Shown: piece by piece, positions 7,325-10,396 of the stretch
How the letters are laid out: each line of letters begins with the position of its first letter
How positions within the stretch are numbered: the first letter of the stretch is position 1
Assembly: GCA_002431305.1 (NCBI GenBank)
Contig: DJEG01000128.1
Span: 18,076 to 28,471, forward strand
Source: Ruminococcaceae bacterium UBA5904
GTDB lineage: Bacteria; Bacillota; Clostridia; Oscillospirales; Acutalibacteraceae
Direction: 5' to 3'
DNA: 10,396 bases
The notes under the pieces: generated by a model
The model's input: only the letters and a program-made list of their open reading frames with translations
Told to the model about the DNA's origin: nothing
Databases searched by the model: none
Translations under genes and position numbers: made by a program

Positions 7325-9604
7325 TTAAAGCTTGTTTCTCTGAATCTTTCCGCTTATCGTCTTGGGAAGCGACTCTTTAAATTCAACTATACGCGGATAT
7401 TTGTAAGGCGCAGTCTTTTTCTTGACGTAGGTCTGAATCTCTTTTTTGAGTTCGTCCGTACCTACGGTTCCCCTGGTAAGAACAATGCTCGCCTTTACGA
7501 CCTGACCTCTGATCTCGTCTGGAGCGGCGGAAACGCCGCATTCAAGAACATAGGGAAGCTCCATGATAACGTTCTCGATTTCGAACGGTCCGATACGGTA
7601 GCCCGAAGATTTGATAACATCGTCGGTTCTGCCGACATACCAGAAGTTTCCGTCCTCGTCTCTCCATGCAACGTCGCCCGAGTGATAGATTCCGTCGTGC
7701 CACGCTTCTTTTGTCTTTTCCTCGTCTTTATAGTAGCCCATGAACAGACCGTTGGGAACAAATTTGTCCGTACGTACGACGATTTCGCCCGACTCGCCGA
7801 CGCCCACTGGATTTCCGTCGGGGTCTACGATATCTATATCGTATCCGGGAACGGGTTTACCCATTGAACCGGGCTTAGGCTCCATACCGTAGAGGTTCGC
7901 GATTGTAAGGGTCGTCTCTGTCTGACCGAAGCCCTCCATTACCTTTAAGCCGGTAGCATTTTGGAACTGATAGAATACCTCGGGGTTGAGAGCCTCGCCC
8001 GCCGTTGTAGCATACTGAATTGACGACAGGTCGAACTTCGAAAGGTCGTCCTTGATAAACATTCTGTACATGGTCGGAGGCGCGCAGAACGTTGTGATGT
8101 TGTATTTCTTAAACATCGGAAGAATGTCGTCTGCGTCGAATCTCGTAAAGTCGTATACGAATACCGCGCCCTCGCAGAGCCACTGTCCGTAGAGCTTACC
8201 CCAAAGAGCCTTGCCCCAGCCTGTCTCGGCAATTGTAAAGTGAAGTCCGTCGGTCTTGACTCTGTGCCAGTATTTAGCGGTTACGAAGTGACCGAGAGGA
8301 TATTTGAAGTTATGAGTCGCGATTTTGGGATATCCCGTAGTACCGGAAGTAAAGAACATGAGCATGGGATCGCCGCCGCACGCGGTGTCCGCCGTTCTCT
8401 CGAATTTTCTCGAGAAAAGTACGAATTCCTTATCGAAATTATGCCAGCCCTCACGCTCGCCGTTGACGATTATCTTAGTTTTAAGAGTCGGTGAATTCTT
8501 ATGAGCGAGGTCAACCTGATGAGCGGTGTCGCCGTCGGCGGTACATACGATAGCGGAAATTCCGCCTGCGTTGAATCTGTAATCGAAGTCGTGTTCTACG
8601 AGAAGATTCGTAGCGGGAACGACTACCGCACCGAGCTTGTGAAGTCCGAGAATCGCAAACCAGAACTGATAATGACGTTTCATAACAAGCATTACCCTGT
8701 CGCCTTTTTTGATTCCCAATGATTTAAAATAGTTTGCCGCCTGCGCGGATTTCTGCTTAATATCTTTAAATGTGAAAACTCTCTCAGTCTTGTCTGCCGA
8801 AACGTGAACCATGGCGGTCTTATCGGGATGAAGTCTCGCGACCTCGTCTACAATATCGAATGCAAAATTGAATTTATCCGCGTCGGTAAATGAGATATCT
8901 TTAAGACATCCGTTTTCGTCCTCAACGGGGTGTATAAACTTCTCGCAGACAAGATTTCTGTGTTCCGCAGGGGTAAATTCATTGATGATGTGATGATCCG
9001 CAAATGGTTTGAATCCGTCATCGCTTGCTATAACCATAGCAAGAAATACGCAGTCCTTGCCGTCGACGGCTATCATTCCGTGAGGGGTCGAACTGTTGTA
9101 GAAAATACTGTCGCCCTCGTGAAGAAGTTCCTTATGTCCGCCGACCTGAACGAGAAGCGTTCCGCTTATAACAAGGTCGAATTCCTGTCCCGAATGGGTC
9201 GTGGTGTGAATCGGCTTTTTCTGAAGCTCATCGGAATACTCGTATCTTACCCAGTAGGGCTCGGCGAGTTTCTTTCTGAACATCGGAGCAAGGTTCTGAA
9301 TCGTGATGCCCTCTTCGGTAGCGGTCGTCTGTCCTCTGCCCTTTCTCGTTACGGTGTAGGACGAAAGACGCGCGCTGTGACCCTCTAACAGGTCTGTAAT
9401 CTCAACGCCGAACGCGAGAGCGCATTTGTGAATGAAAGTAAACGGGAAGTCTAGTTTGCCCGCTTCGTAATCAAGGTAGCTTTCCTCGGAGACCTCGGTC
9501 TTTTCCGCCATTTCGGCAGTCGTAAATCCGGTGATGTCTCTAAGCTCGTGGATACGCTGAGCTATTTCGAGGATCTTTGATTTTTCGTTTGCTGTTTCAG
9601 TCAT
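7325..9604 (-). CDS. XRE-cupin-acyl-CoA synthetase fusion protein (AMP-forming)
   Basis: From the ATG at 9602-9604, 7 nt behind GGAGG, the protein has 759 residues and three parts. Residues about 10-66 form an XRE-type helix-turn-helix (TTAEMAEKTEVSEESYLDYEAGK). Residues about 130-195 form a small cupin (H133, H137, E141, then GDSIFYNSSTPHG). Residues about 235-759 form a complete AMP-dependent synthetase: P-loop TSGTTGYPK (419-427), GFGQTETT (558-565), HSGD, GRTDDVIKSSGYRIGPFEIE (658-677), and the C-terminal PKTISGKIQR with catalytic K753. The sequence GWGKALWGKLYGQW resembles medium-chain/branched acyl-CoA synthetases. It would activate a carboxylic acid with ATP and CoA. XRE-cupin pairs usually form separate regulators, so this enzyme may also bind DNA or sense its substrate. 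First gene of the operon, under T-box control. The acid is probably branched-chain, from context. Confidence 0.93.
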   Translation of the reverse strand: MTETANEKSKILEIAQRIHELRDITGFTTAEMAEKTEVSEESYLDYEAGKLDFPFTFIHKCALAFGVEITDLLEGHSARLSSYTVTRKGRGQTTATEEGITIQNLAPMFRKKLAEPYWVRYEYSDELQKKPIHTTTHSGQEFDLVISGTLLVQVGGHKELLHEGDSIFYNSSTPHGMIAVDGKDCVFLAMVIASDDGFKPFADHHIINEFTPAEHRNLVCEKFIHPVEDENGCLKDISFTDADKFNFAFDIVDEVARLHPDKTAMVHVSADKTERVFTFKDIKQKSAQAANYFKSLGIKKGDRVMLVMKRHYQFWFAILGLHKLGAVVVPATNLLVEHDFDYRFNAGGISAIVCTADGDTAHQVDLAHKNSPTLKTKIIVNGEREGWHNFDKEFVLFSRKFERTADTACGGDPMLMFFTSGTTGYPKIATHNFKYPLGHFVTAKYWHRVKTDGLHFTIAETGWGKALWGKLYGQWLCEGAVFVYDFTRFDADDILPMFKKYNITTFCAPPTMYRMFIKDDLSKFDLSSIQYATTAGEALNPEVFYQFQNATGLKVMEGFGQTETTLTIANLYGMEPKPGSMGKPVPGYDIDIVDPDGNPVGVGESGEIVVRTDKFVPNGLFMGYYKDEEKTKEAWHDGIYHSGDVAWRDEDGNFWYVGRTDDVIKSSGYRIGPFEIENVIMELPYVLECGVSAAPDEIRGQVVKASIVLTRGTVGTDELKKEIQTYVKKKTAPYKYPRIVEFKESLPKTISGKIQRNKL

Positions 9605-9634
9605 TTTAATTCCTCCGCACTGCTTTGAGACAAT

Positions 9635-9670
9635 AAAAAAACGTCTCAAAGCTTTGATAACTTTGAGACG
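9635..9670 (-). terminator. T-box intrinsic terminator
   Basis: A perfect 10-bp stem (CGTCTCAAAG at 9661-9670, CTTTGAGACG at 9642-9651, minus-strand sense) with a 9-nt loop is followed by seven T. It ends 30 bases before the acyl-CoA synthetase ATG. Its 5' arm is also needed for the antiterminator, because CUCAAA can instead pair with UUUGAG at 9692-9697. Confidence 0.93.
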
Positions 9671-9897
9671 AATAAAATATCCGCGGTACCACTCAAATTG
9701 CACTCGGCTATCGCCCTGTGCCTCTCAAGGATCTATCAATCCCTTTCACACTAACGCAGTTCACTCGGAAAACACTACTGCACTTTTCGCGTCTCCGGCT
9801 CGGAAGCGATGGGTCACGGGAACAGCAATATCGGTTCACACCAAGCACCGACTCTCTGAAATTACTTAAAATCCCGGCCGTCTTCGTCACAGCCTTT
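9635..9897 (-). promoter_or_regulatory. T-box riboswitch leader, probably branched-chain amino acid tRNA
   Basis: This leader senses an uncharged tRNA and then lets transcription read into the operon. The antiterminator box reads GAGTGGTACCGCGG on the minus strand (9681-9694), close to the T-box consensus, and mutually exclusive pairing with the terminator is visible. Stem I holds AGAGAG (9852-9857) and the distal GGTGCTTGGTGTGAACC, and is closed by GGCU (9891-9894) with AGCC (9797-9800). UGGU in the bulge (9688-9691) should pair with an A73-CCA tRNA end, as in tRNAs for Ile, Val and Leu. The specifier loop lies on the 3' side around 9807-9817. AUC (9808-9810, Ile) and GUG (9815-9817, Val) are the best candidates. 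I cannot decide between them by eye because the usual AGUA/GAA loop E pair is not clear. Confidence 0.93.
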
Positions 9898-9903
9898 AGC
9901 TGT

Positions 9904-9932
9904 ATATTAACACCCTAAAAGCAGAATGTCAA
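9904..9932 (-). promoter_or_regulatory. Promoter of the T-box operon
   Basis: A perfect -35 TTGACA (9927-9932), a 17-base spacer and a -10 TAATAT (9904-9909) on the minus strand, with A-rich tracts upstream that could act as an UP element. Transcription should begin near 9897, right at the start of the T-box Stem I. Confidence 0.87.
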
Positions 9933-9979
9933 TACCTAAATCGCAATTTTTTTATTTTTTTACACTGTAATACATTTTT

Positions 9980-10204
9980 CTACATTAAAGACTCAATAAG
10001 TCGTTTTACGTCGCCCACGGTTTCAACGTCGGACGCGTCGCGGTCGGATATTTCTATATCGAATTCGTCCTCTATAGCTACCGCCATGTTGACCATCTGC
10101 AAAGAATTCAGCCCGAGATCGCCTTTTAAATTCGTATCCTCGGTAATTTTGTCCGCATCAACGTTTACGTATTCCTTTAAAATATCGATTATTTTTTCAT
10201 ACAT
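9980..10204 (-). CDS. Acyl carrier protein
   Basis: A 74-residue acidic acyl carrier protein of normal family length. The phosphopantetheine attachment site is S34 in DLGLNSLQMVN, where the common DSL motif is replaced by NSL. The downstream helix AVAIEDEFDIEISD is typical. Phosphopantetheine on S34 would carry an acyl or aminoacyl group as a thioester. The ATG at 10202-10204 lies inside the end of an AMP-dependent ligase gene (16-base overlap), with AGGAG 9 nt upstream. This coupling suggests that the ligase loads this carrier, so it is probably a pathway-specific ACP rather than the fatty-acid synthase ACP. I see no clear terminator after its stop, only A-rich sequence leading to the T-box promoter. 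Confidence 0.93.
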   Translation of the reverse strand: MYEKIIDILKEYVNVDADKITEDTNLKGDLGLNSLQMVNMAVAIEDEFDIEISDRDASDVETVGDVKRLIESLM

Positions 10205-10396
10205 GCTGTTTTTCTCCTGTCTAATTCGTAATATATTTTGATTACTTCGTTTCTTATTACTTTCATAGTCGACGTTTTCGGCATAGGCTTTAACACGAAT
10301 TTAACCTCGTGAATCCGTTTATATCCGGGGAGCAGACGATTTATTCTGTATATTTCATTTGAAACCGTCTCCATAATCTCGCTCGGCGTTCTGCCG
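10189..10396 (-). CDS. C-terminal end of an AMP-dependent acyl ligase/synthetase (N-terminus outside window)
   Basis: Only the last 68 or so codons are present; the frame stays open to the right edge, so the ATG at 10374 is internal. LLPGYKRIHEVKFVLKPMP followed by KTSTMKVIRNEV is the closing part of the ANL adenylation family. In PKTSTMKVIR the lysine before VIR stands where the catalytic A10 lysine belongs. It would adenylate a carboxylate and hand it to CoA or, given the overlapping ACP gene, to the carrier's phosphopantetheine. Nothing about its substrate can be read from this fragment. The terminal RRKTACMKK tail is shared, in another frame, with the ACP ribosome binding site and start. 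Confidence 0.82.
   Translation of the reverse strand, partial: GRTPSEIMETVSNEIYRINRLLPGYKRIHEVKFVLKPMPKTSTMKVIRNEVIKIYYELDRRKTACMKK

Noticed and set aside
7319..7334. AAGCTT repeat forming a small hairpin between the synthetase stop and the ATPase start
   Set aside because: Only six weak base pairs, no U-tract, and it lies in the short gap between two genes of one operon. It is most likely chance.
9605..9703. Longer N-terminus of the XRE-cupin-synthetase frame (33 more residues)
   Set aside because: It would be encoded by the T-box antiterminator and terminator. The internal ATG at 9602-9604 has a strong GGAGG site and begins the HTH domain.
9951..9979. Possible terminator after the acyl carrier protein (TTACAGTGTAA palindrome)
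   Set aside because: The stem is at most four or five weak pairs with almost no loop, and it is followed by A-rich, not U-rich, sequence on the minus strand.

Overview
All supported genes lie on the minus strand, so the window is read from high to low coordinates. It looks like a chromosomal segment of an anaerobic Clostridia-type Firmicute. The reasons are strong AGGAGG-like ribosome binding sites, a T-box riboswitch, ferredoxin-dependent 2-oxoacid oxidoreductase genes, and family-typical MnmA, CysK and IlvE proteins. The genus cannot be fixed from the sequence. I see no insertion sequence, CRISPR array, tRNA or rRNA.

Right edge (9980-10396): the C-terminal end of an AMP-dependent acyl ligase overlaps a small acyl carrier protein. 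The two are probably an activation/carrier pair, but most of the ligase lies outside the window.

Centre (2923-9932): one long operon. It starts at a near-consensus promoter, followed by a roughly 260-nt T-box leader with terminator and antiterminator. The genes that follow are: (1) a three-domain protein fusing an XRE DNA-binding domain and a cupin to an acyl-CoA synthetase; (2) a P-loop ATPase of unknown role; (3-6) a four-subunit 2-oxoacid:ferredoxin oxidoreductase (ferredoxin, alpha, beta, gamma), probably of the 2-oxoisovalerate (VOR) type; and (7) the branched-chain aminotransferase IlvE. A hairpin terminator follows. Together these could convert a branched-chain fatty acid to its acyl-CoA, then to the 2-oxoacid by reductive carboxylation, then to valine, isoleucine or leucine. 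A T-box turns genes on when a tRNA is uncharged, so the leader argues for this biosynthetic direction rather than amino acid breakdown. Candidate specifier codons are AUC (Ile) or GUG (Val), and the antiterminator UGGU fits tRNAs with an A discriminator base.

Left part (1-2888): a COG2159-type amidohydrolase, then cysK (cysteine synthase), then mnmA (tRNA 2-thiouridylase, cut by the left edge). cysK has its own consensus promoter and a leader of about 140 nt. That leader contains a short uORF not previously listed: it starts at TTG behind a strong Shine-Dalgarno and encodes a 22-residue peptide with three cysteines (MCFRCC). It is a plausible cysteine-sensing leader peptide. A GAAA-capped terminator hairpin separates cysK from mnmA, and a probable mnmA promoter overlaps it.

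The most notable items are the T-box-controlled branched-chain operon, the XRE-cupin-acyl-CoA synthetase fusion, and the Cys-rich uORF.
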